Counted from the first letter of the stretch, positions 27,109 through 37,125 are shown. The stretch is DNA of 64,000 nucleotides from Bacillota bacterium (GCA_013178125.1 JABLXJ010000009.1:1-64000), one strand, 5' to 3'. Notes: generated by a model from the letters alone, not told the origin. Numbers and translations: made by a program.

Positions 27109-28387
27109 CTCTTTCCTCCTCTCTAAGTATGGCATCAGCCATACGAGCAACCCGTGTCATCTCCCGGACATCATGAACCCGCACAATATCAGCTCCCCTG
27201 GCGATAGCCAGGGCCACCGTGGCCGCTGTCCCCTCGACCCTCTGATCGACCGGGAGCCCGAGTACGTTGCCGATGAAGGATTTCCGCGACGTGCCAACGA
27301 GAATCGGCTGCCCGAGGCCCTTGAATTCGTCGAGCCGGCGCAGGATCTCGAGATTATGCGCTGTGGTCTTCCCGAAACCGATTCCCGGGTCGATAATTAT
27401 GTTCTCACATTTCACTCCGAACTCGAGCGCCTTTGCGATGCGTTCACGGAAAAAAGCATATATTTCCGATATCACATCATCATAATGAGGATTCGCCTGC
27501 ATGTATTTGGGCATACCCTGCATGTGCATCAGGACGACCGGGACATCATACTTCGCCACAAGCCTGCCGAGCTCGGGGTCAAATCTCAAGGCACTGATAT
27601 CATTTATTATATGCGCACCTGCCTCCAGAGCGCGCCTGGCAACCCCGGCCTTGCAGGTGTCAACGGATACTGGCACCGGGACCTCCCTCACAAGCCTCTC
27701 GACTACAGGGATGACCCTCGCGATCTCTTCCTCTTCGGGAACGGGGTCGGAGCCGGGACGAGTGGATTCGCCACCCACATCGATAATATCCGCCCCATCT
27801 TCCACCAGCTCCCTGGCGCGGGCCACCGCCCGGTCCGCGTCGAGCCACCTCCCACCATCGGAGAAGGAATCCGGCGTGACATTCAGGATCCCCATAATAT
27901 GGGTCTTCGCCCCAAAACGCAGCGTATACCTACCACCCCTCAATTCGGCTGGTTCGCACCTCGAGCTGCAGGTCGAGGCCTCCAGCGCTTCCTCAATTTC
28001 ATCCGCGATGGAAGGGAGGCCGAAAGGTTGGCTCCTCAGGGTGTCCAGGACGAGCTGGTACTGGCGCAGCGTGCCCATGAGAAGCACGTCAGTCGTGTGG
28101 ACATTCAAGCACGCCACATCCCACGACACCGCAGCCTCCCCGCCCTTCGCAAGCATCTCCTGCTTGAGCAGGATGGCAGCCTTCAGGGGAACCCCCGTGA
28201 GCTTCACTATCCGGTGAACACCCTTCGGGGCCATAATACCAACGCCATCAGGCGAAACCCCCATCTTCCTCATCTCGCCCGCCAGGGAGCGCTGGTCATC
28301 AAGCCTGAGGATTCGTGCGATGACCCTTCCCTTATCGTTCACCTTATTGCTATTGTCTACGCCGGTTATTCCACTAATCTCTCTCAT
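27098..28387 (-). CDS. folP: Dihydropteroate synthase with long N-terminal extension
   Basis: A 429-residue enzyme condensing hydroxymethyldihydropterin pyrophosphate with p-aminobenzoate. The catalytic TIM barrel occupies about the last 265 residues: MGILNVTPDSFSDGG, DVGGESTRPGSDPV, NDISALR, DPGIGFGKT and GTSRKSFIG are all present. The first 165 residues are an extra domain with KGVHRIVKLTGVPLKAA and LNVHTTDVLLMGTLRQYQ; similar extended DHPS proteins occur in other Clostridia. ATG 28387 with AAAGG upstream is preferred. The gene leads the folate run and overlaps folB by 11 bp. Confidence 0.95.
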   Translation of the reverse strand: MREISGITGVDNSNKVNDKGRVIARILRLDDQRSLAGEMRKMGVSPDGVGIMAPKGVHRIVKLTGVPLKAAILLKQEMLAKGGEAAVSWDVACLNVHTTDVLLMGTLRQYQLVLDTLRSQPFGLPSIADEIEEALEASTCSSRCEPAELRGGRYTLRFGAKTHIMGILNVTPDSFSDGGRWLDADRAVARARELVEDGADIIDVGGESTRPGSDPVPEEEEIARVIPVVERLVREVPVPVSVDTCKAGVARRALEAGAHIINDISALRFDPELGRLVAKYDVPVVLMHMQGMPKYMQANPHYDDVISEIYAFFRERIAKALEFGVKCENIIIDPGIGFGKTTAHNLEILRRLDEFKGLGQPILVGTSRKSFIGNVLGLPVDQRVEGTAATVALAIARGADIVRVHDVREMTRVARMADAILREEERDER

Positions 28388-28546
28388 GCTACGGACCTTT
28401 TCCATAACGACGCATAAAAAAGGAATTGCCGTGCCTGGCAATTCCATTATATTCGAACCATACCCCGACTGCAAGCCAAAAGTCGAAGGGAATCGCGGGC
28501 ATACGCCACGCAGATACGCTAAGTCAGTCCACGCAAGTGCGCTGAG

Positions 28547-29047
28547 TCAGTGAGCATAGGCTCTGCCATTGCGCCGCATGGCTATACCTGCGGCCTTCGC
28601 TATCGCAAGCGCTATCAGGCCGTCAGCGATGTGGTGCAGGGCAGTGCCCAGGCCCACGACGATCCCGGCCTTTGCAAGGGTAAACCCGAACAGCAGAACG
28701 ATGAGCGCCTCCGCTGTAGCATGTACCGGCAGGGTGAGCAAGAGGGCTTGCCAGAAAGACATGCCTCGCCTTATCGCAACCGCCCCGACGAGGCCAAATA
28801 CCGCATGCATGGCTGCCCGGGCCGCGATCACGGGGCCGAGCTTAACTAGGAATCCGAAAGCCGAACCCAGCCCGACCATCACTGCAACCCAGGGACCGAA
28901 GAGCATCGAAATCATGACTGGTACATGCGAAGTAAGGGTGGCCGAGAAAGGCGGGATGACGATGCCCAACACACCCCCGAATGTGAGAGGAATCAAGAGA
29001 GATAGTGCAGTCAAGATCGCGCCCCACACGAGTTCCCTGGTCCTCAT
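28547..29047 (-). CDS. ECF transporter S component (substrate not certain)
   Basis: A 166-residue membrane protein with five or six hydrophobic helices, the right size for the substrate-binding S component of an energy-coupling-factor transporter. RELVWGAILTALSLLIPL at the start and the alanine- and glycine-rich helices fit. No ATPase or T component is nearby, as usual for group II ECF systems that share an energising module. It lies between ftcD and folP, which hints at folate (FolT-like) uptake, but niacin is also possible with niaR near. No riboswitch was recognised upstream. Confidence 0.8.
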   Translation of the reverse strand: MRTRELVWGAILTALSLLIPLTFGGVLGIVIPPFSATLTSHVPVMISMLFGPWVAVMVGLGSAFGFLVKLGPVIAARAAMHAVFGLVGAVAIRRGMSFWQALLLTLPVHATAEALIVLLFGFTLAKAGIVVGLGTALHHIADGLIALAIAKAAGIAMRRNGRAYAH

Positions 29048-29176
29048 ACTCCCCTATACCTTCCTTCCTGTTATCACCATTAATGTTCATCATTCCAGCT
29101 CCAGTTCAACCCCTTATTCAACCCCTTAGGAGTAGTATATGACCGAATGTAATGTCTTGTCAAGTGTCTTGACTGC

Positions 29177-30127
29177 TTATATATCCCACAATCGGGCCTC
29201 GAGAACGCGATCCCTCACTGAACCCCTGTGACCCTCAAGGCCTTCAAGCCCCAGATAACGGGACGCAACATCCAGGAGGGCGTCAAGCGGCACGAGCCCG
29301 ATTATCTCGCTCCCGATTACAGGAATGCCGTAGCGCTCCGCCTCGGCCTTGACGAGGTTGAAAACCTCATGTATTGAAGTCTCGCGGAAGTTCAGCAGGT
29401 TCATGGTGACCTGGGCGACCTGGCGGTCGTGGAGCATGATACCCAGGGCCCTCACATGCCTGAGCCCACCATCTTTCTCCCTGATCCTCTTCGCTATCTT
29501 TTTCGCAATAGACACGTCACTCGTGCCGAGATTTACATTGTAGGCGATGAGGAAATCACGCGCCCCTACAGCCGTAGCCCCCGCCGTCGGGTGAAGCCTC
29601 GGCGGGCCAAAGTCCGGCCACCGCTCAGGACTGGCGATGGACTCCTTGAGGCCCTCGTACTGGCCTCTCCGGATGTTCGCGAGGTTCCGCCGCTCCGGCC
29701 GGACCGCGGCCTCCCCATAAAGATATACAGGTATGCCGAGCTCACCCGCGATCCTCTGCCCGAGCCTCCGCGCCATTTCAACGCATGCCTGCATAGTTGT
29801 CCCCCGGAGGGGCACGAGCGGCACCACATCAGCGGCGCCTATCCGCGGGTGCTCGCCTGTGTGATCCTCCATGTTTATAAGGCGCGCCGCAGCAGCAACG
29901 GCGCGAAACGCTGCCTCGCAAACGGCGCCGGCACCCCCGGCAAAAGTGAGAACGGAACGGTTATGATCGGCATCCATGGAGCAATCAAGCAACTTCACGC
30001 CATCCACCGAATCTACGGCGGCGACTATCTGCTCCACGATAGCCCTTCGCCGCCCCTCGCTAAAATTCGGAACGCACTCCACCAGGCCGCCCGGTATACC
30101 GTCCGGCATGTCGCCCGCCGGCCCCAT
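29177..30127 (-). CDS. ftcD: Glutamate formimidoyltransferase
   Basis: About 317 residues. It moves the formimino group from formiminoglutamate to tetrahydrofolate in histidine degradation. LVECVPNFSEGRR at the N-terminus, DADHNRSVLTFAG, HTGEHPRIGAADVVP and FLIAYNVNLGT are signature stretches; His in NMEDHTGEHPR is the catalytic region. The cyclodeaminase domain found in fused enzymes is absent, which is normal for bacterial short forms. Two ATGs (30139, 30127) are possible; the second leaves better spacing from GGAGG. It has no histidine-degradation neighbours. Confidence 0.93.
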   Translation of the reverse strand: MGPAGDMPDGIPGGLVECVPNFSEGRRRAIVEQIVAAVDSVDGVKLLDCSMDADHNRSVLTFAGGAGAVCEAAFRAVAAAARLINMEDHTGEHPRIGAADVVPLVPLRGTTMQACVEMARRLGQRIAGELGIPVYLYGEAAVRPERRNLANIRRGQYEGLKESIASPERWPDFGPPRLHPTAGATAVGARDFLIAYNVNLGTSDVSIAKKIAKRIREKDGGLRHVRALGIMLHDRQVAQVTMNLLNFRETSIHEVFNLVKAEAERYGIPVIGSEIIGLVPLDALLDVASRYLGLEGLEGHRGSVRDRVLEARLWDI

Positions 30128-30167
30128 TAATGATCCCATCCTCCATCCCCGCTATCTTCGTATTTGT

Positions 30168-30199
30168 AGATATCAATATCTTTATAGATATCAATATCT
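30168..30199. promoter_or_regulatory. Two 14-bp near-palindromic repeats upstream of ftcD
   Basis: AGATATCAATATCT occurs twice, at 30168-30181 and 30186-30199, 18 bp apart. Each has perfect 6-bp arms around a 2-base centre. They lie between the ends of niaR and the start of ftcD, where a promoter is expected. They may be operators or overlap a promoter. Confidence 0.45.
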
Positions 30200-30237
30200 T
30201 CGTGAACTTGAAGAAATCTATTCTGAGTGCCCCAGGT

Positions 30238-30771
30238 TCAGGTTTTCTCGAAGAGGTAACCCTTCGCCCCAAGGGCGCGCTCGATGTTATCGAGGGCCGC
30301 TTCGCTTGCTGCCTGGATCGTGTGAAGGTGAATACCCTCGGTTAGCACTGAAAGGGGCTTCGCCTCCTTTTCGGAAAGCGTGCGTACAAACCCCTCCACA
30401 TCGTCTGCCGATTCTATCATGAGCATGCCGCGTAGCTCACCGTAGAGGGGATGCTCCACGACCACGTCGACTACCCTCCCGCCGAGCCCGACAATGGTGA
30501 GGAGCTCATCTCTGAGCTCCTCTACTCCACTATGCCTGCACGCCATAACGCGAGTAGGAATGCGACCGGCCGCGGCCTCAGCCAGTATATACCCCCGCGG
30601 AGTCGCGACCAGGTCCACGCCTTCCGCCCTCAGGATGGCAATATCCTGCACTATGACCTGCCTGCTCACTGAGAGCATCCCAGCGAGCTCGCTGCCGGTG
30701 ACCGGCGCCCTGCGCTTTCTCAGTACCTCTAGCAGCTCCTTACGCCGCCTCTCCCCTGTTAGTGGGACCAT
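30238..30771 (-). CDS. niaR: NiaR-type transcriptional repressor of NAD synthesis
   Basis: A 177-residue regulator. Residues 6-60 are a winged HTH (RRKELLEVLRKRRAPVTGSE, LSVSRQVIVQDIAILRAEG). The remaining part is a 3H domain that binds nicotinate or nickel-dependent ligand, with conserved histidines in CRHSG, VVEHPLYGEL and EGIHLHTI. Known family members repress nicotinate salvage and NAD biosynthesis genes. ATG 30771 was chosen because GGGGTGG lies just before it; the longer frame is not supported. No target operator was found here. Confidence 0.92.
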   Translation of the reverse strand: MVPLTGERRRKELLEVLRKRRAPVTGSELAGMLSVSRQVIVQDIAILRAEGVDLVATPRGYILAEAAAGRIPTRVMACRHSGVEELRDELLTIVGLGGRVVDVVVEHPLYGELRGMLMIESADDVEGFVRTLSEKEAKPLSVLTEGIHLHTIQAASEAALDNIERALGAKGYLFEKT

Positions 30772-30796
30772 CGAGAGACCACCCCATGTTAAATGG

Positions 30797-32782
30797 TCAA
30801 GCGGTACCTGGATTCTGAGCAAGGAGCGAAGGCCTCCGCTCGCCCTTGCCCGTTGCCCCGGTGGCTTGCTGGCCGGGGTGCTGCGCATCCTTCGCCGTCT
30901 CGACTTCCGATGCGGCCGCGCGCCCAGCCTCCTTTGAGCTGGCCGCCACGCCCTTGGCATCACCGGCAAGGGCAGCCATCTCATTTAACAACGCCTCGAG
31001 CTCCTCTCCTTCTATCGTTTCCTTCTCTTTCAAGACCCTGGCGATATGCTCAAGCTTATCTCTATTCGCCGTGAGAATACTCTTCGCAGTCTCGTAGCAC
31101 CTGGTTACAATGGAATGGATCTCCTCGTCGATCTCGGCTGCGACCTCCTCGCTATAATTCCTTTCCCTTGCGATATCGCGGCCGAGGAAGATGGTATCTT
31201 CGTGCCTCCCGCCGAGCGTAAGAGGGCCAAGCCTCTCGCTCATCCCGTATTCGGTGATCATCTTGCGGACCAGCTTTGTTGCCTTCTCGAGGTCGTTCTG
31301 GGCCCCTGTGCTTATCTCGCCCAGGACTATCTCCTCGGCAACCCGGCCCGCCATAAGCACGGTAACCTCGTCAAGCAGCTCCGAACGCGTCAGGAAGTAG
31401 CGGTCCTCCTCGGGCAACATCAATGTATAGCCGCCGGCCCGCCCCCTGGGGATTATGGATACCTTGTGGACAGGGTTTGCATGGGGCATGAGCTTGCCTA
31501 CAAGGGCATGGCCGCTTTCGTGATAGGCCACTATATTCCTTTCCCGCTCGCTCATCACCCTGCTCTTCCGCTCAGGGCCGGCTATCACCCGGTCGATGGC
31601 CTCCTCGCACTCGATCATCATTACCTTCTTCTTGCCGCGACGCGCAGCAAGGAGCGCTGCCTCGTTTAGCAGGTTCTCGAGATCCGCCCCTGTGAAGCCC
31701 GGCGTCCTGCGCGCTAGCACCTTGAGGTCAACATCGGGACCGAGGGGCTTCCCCCTGGCATGCACCCTCAAAATGGCCTCACGCCCCACCAGGTCCGGCA
31801 TATCTACCACAATCTGCCGGTCGAAACGTCCCGGCCTGAGAAGCGCGGGATCCAGCACATCCGGGCGGTTAGTGGCGGCCAGGATGATTATGCCCGTATT
31901 GGGCTCGAAACCATCCATCTCTACGAGCAGCTGGTTTAGCGTCTGCTCCCTTTCGTCATGACCACCGCCGAGGCCGGCACCGCGCTGCCTGCCGACAGCA
32001 TCGATTTCGTCTATGAAGACGATACAGGGGGCGTTCTTCTTGGCCTGGTCGAAGAGATCCCTGACGCGCGCGGCGCCTACGCCTACGAACATCTCGACAA
32101 AATCAGAGCCGCTGATGATAAAGAAAGGCACACCGGCCTCTCCGGCTACCGCCCTTCCCAGCAGCGTCTTGCCCGTGCCAGGCGGACCCACCAGCAATAT
32201 GCCTTTAGGGATCTTCGCCCCGACCTCCGCGAACTTCTTCGGGTGTTTCAGGAACTCAACTACCTCCGCGAGCTCTTCTTTGGCCTCATCCACGCCCGCT
32301 ACGTCGGCGAAGGTCGTCTTGCCCTTATCCTCGACGTGAAGCCTCGCCTTGCTCTTCCCGAAGGACATGGCACGGCTTCCCCCGCCCTGCATCTGGTTAA
32401 GCACAAAGAGCCAGAGCCCCACGAGGAAGAGGGTAAATATCAACTGTGGCAGGATGGACATCCACCAGGGCGGCGTCGGCGCAGGCTCGGCTGTAACCTG
32501 AATCTGGCGCGCCACCCCGGGTTGTTCCTTGAGCTTATCAGTTATCAGGGTTATATCCGGCGCATACGTTTGAAAGCTCGTGCCATCCTTAAGCGTCCCG
32601 GTCACGATGTGCTCGCCGATTATATGAATCTCCTTTACCCTGCCGGCCTCCCAGTATTCCATGAATTGGCTCAGGCTCATCTTCTCAGGCTCATGCCTGG
32701 GCCCGTAGAAATTACTCGCTATAGAAACAGTAATGAGGCCCAGTAAAAGCCAGAGCCCTAGCGTCTTCAAAGCTCTATTCAA
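30797..32782 (-). CDS. ftsH: ATP-dependent zinc metalloprotease FtsH
   Basis: A 661-residue membrane-anchored protease. Two membrane segments (about 8-25 and 109-128) flank an outer domain. The AAA ATPase has Walker A GPPGTGKT (199-206), Walker B IDEID (257-261) and the SRH region [19 protein letters not shown]. The zinc site is HESGH (421-425), with a further Asp downstream. A long C-terminal tail is Ala/Glu-rich. TTG at 32782 starts it, with AAAGGAGG right upstream; this rare start is better than a longer frame. It follows tilS, but hpt, often between them in Bacillota, is absent. Confidence 0.97.
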   Translation of the reverse strand: MNRALKTLGLWLLLGLITVSIASNFYGPRHEPEKMSLSQFMEYWEAGRVKEIHIIGEHIVTGTLKDGTSFQTYAPDITLITDKLKEQPGVARQIQVTAEPAPTPPWWMSILPQLIFTLFLVGLWLFVLNQMQGGGSRAMSFGKSKARLHVEDKGKTTFADVAGVDEAKEELAEVVEFLKHPKKFAEVGAKIPKGILLVGPPGTGKTLLGRAVAGEAGVPFFIISGSDFVEMFVGVGAARVRDLFDQAKKNAPCIVFIDEIDAVGRQRGAGLGGGHDEREQTLNQLLVEMDGFEPNTGIIILAATNRPDVLDPALLRPGRFDRQIVVDMPDLVGREAILRVHARGKPLGPDVDLKVLARRTPGFTGADLENLLNEAALLAARRGKKKVMMIECEEAIDRVIAGPERKSRVMSERERNIVAYHESGHALVGKLMPHANPVHKVSIIPRGRAGGYTLMLPEEDRYFLTRSELLDEVTVLMAGRVAEEIVLGEISTGAQNDLEKATKLVRKMITEYGMSERLGPLTLGGRHEDTIFLGRDIARERNYSEEVAAEIDEEIHSIVTRCYETAKSILTANRDKLEHIARVLKEKETIEGEELEALLNEMAALAGDAKGVAASSKEAGRAAASEVETAKDAQHPGQQATGATGKGERRPSLLAQNPGTA

Positions 32783-32929
32783 AAAGAATTCCTCCTTTAG
32801 ATCCCACACTAGAGACCCTACATCAGGCTCCAAGTTAGGTCCCGAGTAGGCAAGCGATCTTGCGCAAGCAAGATATTCTAAGCAAATAGCCCCACCTGTG
32901 CTATTATATACAATCCTCCAGCGTACGTA

Positions 32930-32958
32930 ATTATAGCATACCACCCTGGTGAATACAA
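32930..32958 (-). promoter_or_regulatory. Candidate sigma-A promoter for ftsH
   Basis: On the minus strand, TTGTAT at 32953-32958 and TATAAT at 32930-32935 are 17 bp apart. A second TATAAT lies at 32903-32908. Both are upstream of ftsH. The -35 match is weak. Confidence 0.4.
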
Positions 32959-33073
32959 CCAAGCTGAAGCCAGATAAAGCCAGACAGACAGATGCCAGAC
33001 GGAAGCCAGGAAGCCAGGCTGGCGCCTGCCCCAGGGCTCGCTCGTCTGGCCTTAATAGCTGCATTCCATGCCT

Positions 33074-34543
33074 TTATGCCTTTGCCGCCTCGTCGCTATA
33101 TCGCGCCACCAGGTGAAGAACCTTCCTAGTGGCCCCAGTAACCTTAAAACGCTCGCCAATTCGGTAACCGATAACCCAGATTATCTCATCACCCGCCACA
33201 ATAAGGGGGATGCGATCCCGGCGCCCCCTCGGGATCTTGAGGTCTATGAAAAACTCCTTCAACTTCTTGGTCCCATCCATGCCCAGCGGCCTGAACCTGT
33301 CGCCGTGGCGGCGGGTCCTTACGACCAGGGGACCGGGAATCGCGTCGGAATCGAGGAATTCCTCGAGACAGACTCGATAACCTCTGGCGCGCTTCCTCCC
33401 CTCCCGCGGCAGGGGCATTTCCCCGATATCCAGCACCCTCGCCTCGATCTCGCAGCTTAGCTCGGGGATACGGGTGACCCCGGGGATCACAAGGACGCGC
33501 TCGGGCACAACAGGGCGTTCCGGCAGGGGCGCGGCCCCCCTGGTCTCAATACGGAGCCTCAGCTTACCGTATTCATATTCAGCCATGATGCCACCAGGCA
33601 TGTCGAGGCTCGCCCCGGAAACGCCCCGTCTCGCCATGGCAAGGACCGAATGAATGTGCTCGGACTCTATATCCTTCACCTCGCCGCCCCTGAGCCTAGC
33701 TACGGCCTGACGGATGATCCTTCCCTGAATGGCCCCGTGCTGCCGAAACAACGCACCACAATCCAGGATCACACTATCCTCCGTCCAATCAAAGAGCGCA
33801 TCCTGGAAGGCCGCGGCGGCCATTCCCTCGATATAATCCGAGTCCAGGCGCAGGATATCGGCCGTCCTTAGGAGGGCCTCGCGAATGCGGCTGTTATATT
33901 CTCGCTCCAGCAGTGGTATCAGCTCAAGCCTTATCTTGTTCCGGAGATACTTGGGTTTCACATTTGAGGCATCGAGCCTGGTGGCAAGGTTATTCGCCTC
34001 ACAATATGCCGCGATCTCCGAGCGACTGGCCCTGATGAGCGGCCTGATGTAGGTTATATCGCCCTCGGCCCTGACGGGCGGTATAGCCGTCAGGCCCGTA
34101 AGCCCCGAACCTCTGAAGAGCCGCATCAGGATGGTTTCAACCTGGTCATCCGCATTATGACCAAGCGCAACCTTATTCGCCCCTACATCCCGGGCGACAC
34201 GCCTGTAGAAGTCATAGCGGACCTCTCGCGCGCCCTCCTGGGGTGAGCGTCCCGTCCTCCTGAGATAGGCCGGAACGTCATATGACTCGACAATGCAGGG
34301 AAGCCCCAGGCTATCGGCGAATTCCTTGACGAACCTGGCATCCTCCTCCGCCTCATTCCCCCTGAACATGTGGTTCAGGTGGGCGACATGCAGAATCAGC
34401 CTGTACTCTCCGGCAAAGCTATATAGAATATGCAGGAGAGCCACAGAGTCGGGCCCTCCCGATAGGCCAACGACGACGCGATCGTTCTGTTCGAGCATCC
34501 GGTAGTCTTCTATAACCACTCTGATCGTATCAACATCAATCAT
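33074..34543 (-). CDS. tilS: tRNA(Ile)-lysidine synthetase
   Basis: A 489-residue enzyme that attaches lysine to cytidine 34 of tRNA-Ile(CAT) using ATP, changing its codon specificity. The PP-loop SGGPDS lies near residues 28-33. HNADDQVETILMRLFRGSG and the RPLIRASRSEI segment follow. The C-terminal substrate domain (RPLGMDGTKKLKEFFIDLKI, IGERFKVTG) is complete. ATG 34543 was chosen; ribosome-site evidence is weak. The gene lies between spoIIE and ftsH as in many Bacillota. Confidence 0.96.
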   Translation of the reverse strand: MIDVDTIRVVIEDYRMLEQNDRVVVGLSGGPDSVALLHILYSFAGEYRLILHVAHLNHMFRGNEAEEDARFVKEFADSLGLPCIVESYDVPAYLRRTGRSPQEGAREVRYDFYRRVARDVGANKVALGHNADDQVETILMRLFRGSGLTGLTAIPPVRAEGDITYIRPLIRASRSEIAAYCEANNLATRLDASNVKPKYLRNKIRLELIPLLEREYNSRIREALLRTADILRLDSDYIEGMAAAAFQDALFDWTEDSVILDCGALFRQHGAIQGRIIRQAVARLRGGEVKDIESEHIHSVLAMARRGVSGASLDMPGGIMAEYEYGKLRLRIETRGAAPLPERPVVPERVLVIPGVTRIPELSCEIEARVLDIGEMPLPREGRKRARGYRVCLEEFLDSDAIPGPLVVRTRRHGDRFRPLGMDGTKKLKEFFIDLKIPRGRRDRIPLIVAGDEIIWVIGYRIGERFKVTGATRKVLHLVARYSDEAAKA

Positions 34544-34563
34544 AATCAATCATAAACCCGTCC

Positions 34564-34589
34564 CCGGGGTCCCGGTGCCGGAACCCCGG
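34564..34589. terminator. GC-rich hairpin between spoIIE and tilS
   Basis: CCGGGGTCCCGG and CCGGAACCCCGG pair over 12 positions with one mismatch around a two-base turn. No T-run follows, so it may be an attenuator or simply a repeat. Confidence 0.3.
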
Positions 34590-34691
34590 CGCTGACCCTT
34601 TCTCCCATCCTCTCTCTAACATCCTCGTATTATCATAACAGACAGGACCCCCTATCCGCAACTCAATTGTTCGATTAATTATGCAATATTA

Positions 34692-37091
34692 TTAGATCGC
34701 GCCCGCTTTCAGCCGTGCACCCGTTTTAGAGCTTGCAGCATGAGGCATAGAACTCCTGCCACGCCCTTGCCTGTCCACCCTGGCGACAATAACCGTCATG
34801 TCATCAAACAACCTGCCGCCAGTATTCTCCCTCGCCTTCTCCACGATTACTCGCGCGATATAATGAGGATCGTCACTATCGATCCGCTTGAGCATCCGGA
34901 CAAACCATTCATCCTTCCCCCCTGGATCCACCCTGGAATCAATAACCCCGTCGCTTACCATTATGAGAATATCCCCATCAACAAGGCGTTTCCGAGATCC
35001 CTCGACATCTATGGCGCTGAAGATGCCCGCAGGCAGGGACGATGACCGCACTGTTATGATCTCCTCGCCGCGCTTCACAAAGCTTGGCGAGGATCCTATC
35101 TTTATAAATTCCGTATCCCCCGTAAAGAGATCGAGAACAGCAAGGTCGACGGTGGCGAATGTCTCGCCGGGGGACCGCAAGAGCAGGATAGAATTTACAG
35201 TCTTGACTGAAAACTCATGATCAAAACCGGCCTCAATCAGGCGTTCTAACATAGAGACCGCCGTGGTGCTTTCGGCAGCCGCCTGAGGTCCGACACCCAT
35301 CCCATCGCTTAAAACGATAGCAAACCTGCCGTCGCTGAGCTCCCTCGTGGAGTATGCATCCCCTGAAACGCCGCCATGATCCCTTGCCACCCTGGTCACA
35401 GCGACGGTAACACGGAGGTTTCTGGCCGGTGTCAGGTGAAATTCACACACAGGCCGGCCCTTTCTGGCGTCACAGTTGGCCCCCCATACGATAAGCGGCT
35501 GTCCGACCATCGCCGATACAATAGGAGCCATCGCCCTCCTGCATTCTTCCGCACTACCGCACGCATGCTTGGATATAATGATATCCAGATATTTCCTCTC
35601 CTTCGACCGTATCACGCTCACCTCATCCGCCGGCAAGCCCACTTCCGCAAGGCGCCTTGCAATCAAATCCTCCATGCCTACATCGAATTCGATACTGGCG
35701 GCGAGCTCCGCTGCAAGGCCTCGCATCATATCGGAGATTCCCCTCAATTGCCCCGATACCATCAGCCTGCTTTCGGCGAGCTTCCTCATCCAGTGGCGGT
35801 CCACCGAGTAGTTTTGCAGGAGTTTGTTGACCGTCTCCACAAGCCGACTCGTCTGAATGCACCATTTCCCAATCCGGCCGGAAAGGTCATCGATGCCTAC
35901 ATCCCCCTTCAATTCAGCGAGCGCTACCAGGTCCAGGAGATCCCTGTAAGTCTTGTAGAAATTCTTGGCCCAGCAGTTATAGTAAGAAATGCAGTTACTA
36001 CAGCAAAGAGACATTATCATATGGATGAGCGTGATGGCCTCGGCCCTGTCCCTGGCGGGGTTCGCCTGTGGCATGTGATCGAGATTTGAAGCCAGCTCCT
36101 CAAATATTCTCGAAAAATCTCCCAGCTTCTTCGATATCTGCTTCTGGAGCCTCCTGGCGCAGGCCACATCGCGGTTCCGTACCGGCCGCGCTACCGGCAC
36201 CATATTCTTTATGGAGGGAAGCGCCCCTCCTGGCATGATCAGGAAGAGGAGCGAGGCCAGGAAATTCTCCGCTATAAAGACCGGAACGGCAGGCCCGCTT
36301 ATTACCTGAAAAGCGAGCATCGCCCCTCCAAGTGCAAATCCCGCCGCAACCCCGGCCTTCCCATAATCCCGGCACAGCCCGGCGATGAGACCCCCGAATG
36401 CATAGGCGCCAGCGAGAGGAAGCATCCTCCCCTGCGACATGGACATGGCACATACAAGACCTATCATTGCGCCACCTGCCGCACCGGGTCCTGCCCCGCC
36501 CAGGAGCGCGAGCCCGGCCACGCAGGCCCCACCTATGATATTACCAACAGAGAATCTCCCTACCTGGATGCCGGCAAGACCAGCCACCAGGCCTGCAAGA
36601 AGCAACACCAGGGCTTCCGGCCTCCCAGCCGCATGCCTGTCGACATAGACGCTGCGGCCCTGAAATAGGCCAGAGGCGATGATGCCAGCAAGGCCAGCCT
36701 CGAAGGCCACCAGGATCATGCCTTTCTCCCCAGGTCTCAGGCCAGCACGGGCGATAAGCCCGGCTGCGATAGTCGCCCCACCGACAGCGGCGCCCACGCT
36801 CCACCGGGACGTTACAGCCCTGGTATAAAGCCAATGCGATATAAGATAGACGAGGACCAGGATAACGAGGTAACCGAGCGCACCTGGATCGAACCATCTG
36901 AAAGTGGGCTTCCGGCTCAGGACTCCGATCATCACGCCGAAGAGCGACCAGATCGCAAGAGCCCCCTGCGCCGCACCAACAGCCCCGACGTATGCGATCC
37001 CAAACGGCGATATGGAGTTAAATAAGAAAGCCCTACCCAGGATAGCCCCTATGAGAATGATTGCAAGCCTGTTGCGGCTCACCCGATACAC
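34692..37091 (-). CDS. spoIIE: Stage II sporulation protein E
   Basis: A 799-residue PP2C-type serine phosphatase in the sporulation septum that dephosphorylates SpoIIAA and so activates sigma-F in the forespore. About ten hydrophobic helices fill the first 300 residues. A central regulatory region precedes the PP2C domain near the C-terminus: GDAYSTRELSDGRFAIVLSD, GMGVGPQAAAES and MVSDGVIDSR hold the metal Asp residues. GTG 37091 was chosen, with GGAGG about 9 bp before it. This is strong evidence that the host forms endospores. Confidence 0.97.
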   Translation of the reverse strand: MYRVSRNRLAIILIGAILGRAFLFNSISPFGIAYVGAVGAAQGALAIWSLFGVMIGVLSRKPTFRWFDPGALGYLVILVLVYLISHWLYTRAVTSRWSVGAAVGGATIAAGLIARAGLRPGEKGMILVAFEAGLAGIIASGLFQGRSVYVDRHAAGRPEALVLLLAGLVAGLAGIQVGRFSVGNIIGGACVAGLALLGGAGPGAAGGAMIGLVCAMSMSQGRMLPLAGAYAFGGLIAGLCRDYGKAGVAAGFALGGAMLAFQVISGPAVPVFIAENFLASLLFLIMPGGALPSIKNMVPVARPVRNRDVACARRLQKQISKKLGDFSRIFEELASNLDHMPQANPARDRAEAITLIHMIMSLCCSNCISYYNCWAKNFYKTYRDLLDLVALAELKGDVGIDDLSGRIGKWCIQTSRLVETVNKLLQNYSVDRHWMRKLAESRLMVSGQLRGISDMMRGLAAELAASIEFDVGMEDLIARRLAEVGLPADEVSVIRSKERKYLDIIISKHACGSAEECRRAMAPIVSAMVGQPLIVWGANCDARKGRPVCEFHLTPARNLRVTVAVTRVARDHGGVSGDAYSTRELSDGRFAIVLSDGMGVGPQAAAESTTAVSMLERLIEAGFDHEFSVKTVNSILLLRSPGETFATVDLAVLDLFTGDTEFIKIGSSPSFVKRGEEIITVRSSSLPAGIFSAIDVEGSRKRLVDGDILIMVSDGVIDSRVDPGGKDEWFVRMLKRIDSDDPHYIARVIVEKARENTGGRLFDDMTVIVARVDRQGRGRSSMPHAASSKTGARLKAGAI

Positions 37092-37119
37092 TCCCCCCTG
37101 CCTCCATCCTTTCCCTGGT

Positions 37120-37125
37120 ATTATA
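37120..37125 (-). promoter_or_regulatory. Candidate -10 element for spoIIE
   Basis: TATAAT lies on the minus strand about 30 bp upstream of the GTG. A matching -35 and a Spo0A box were not found with certainty. Confidence 0.35.

Noticed and set aside
34564-34589. GC-rich hairpin as a strong terminator
   Set aside because: No T-run follows on either strand, so it is listed only at low confidence.
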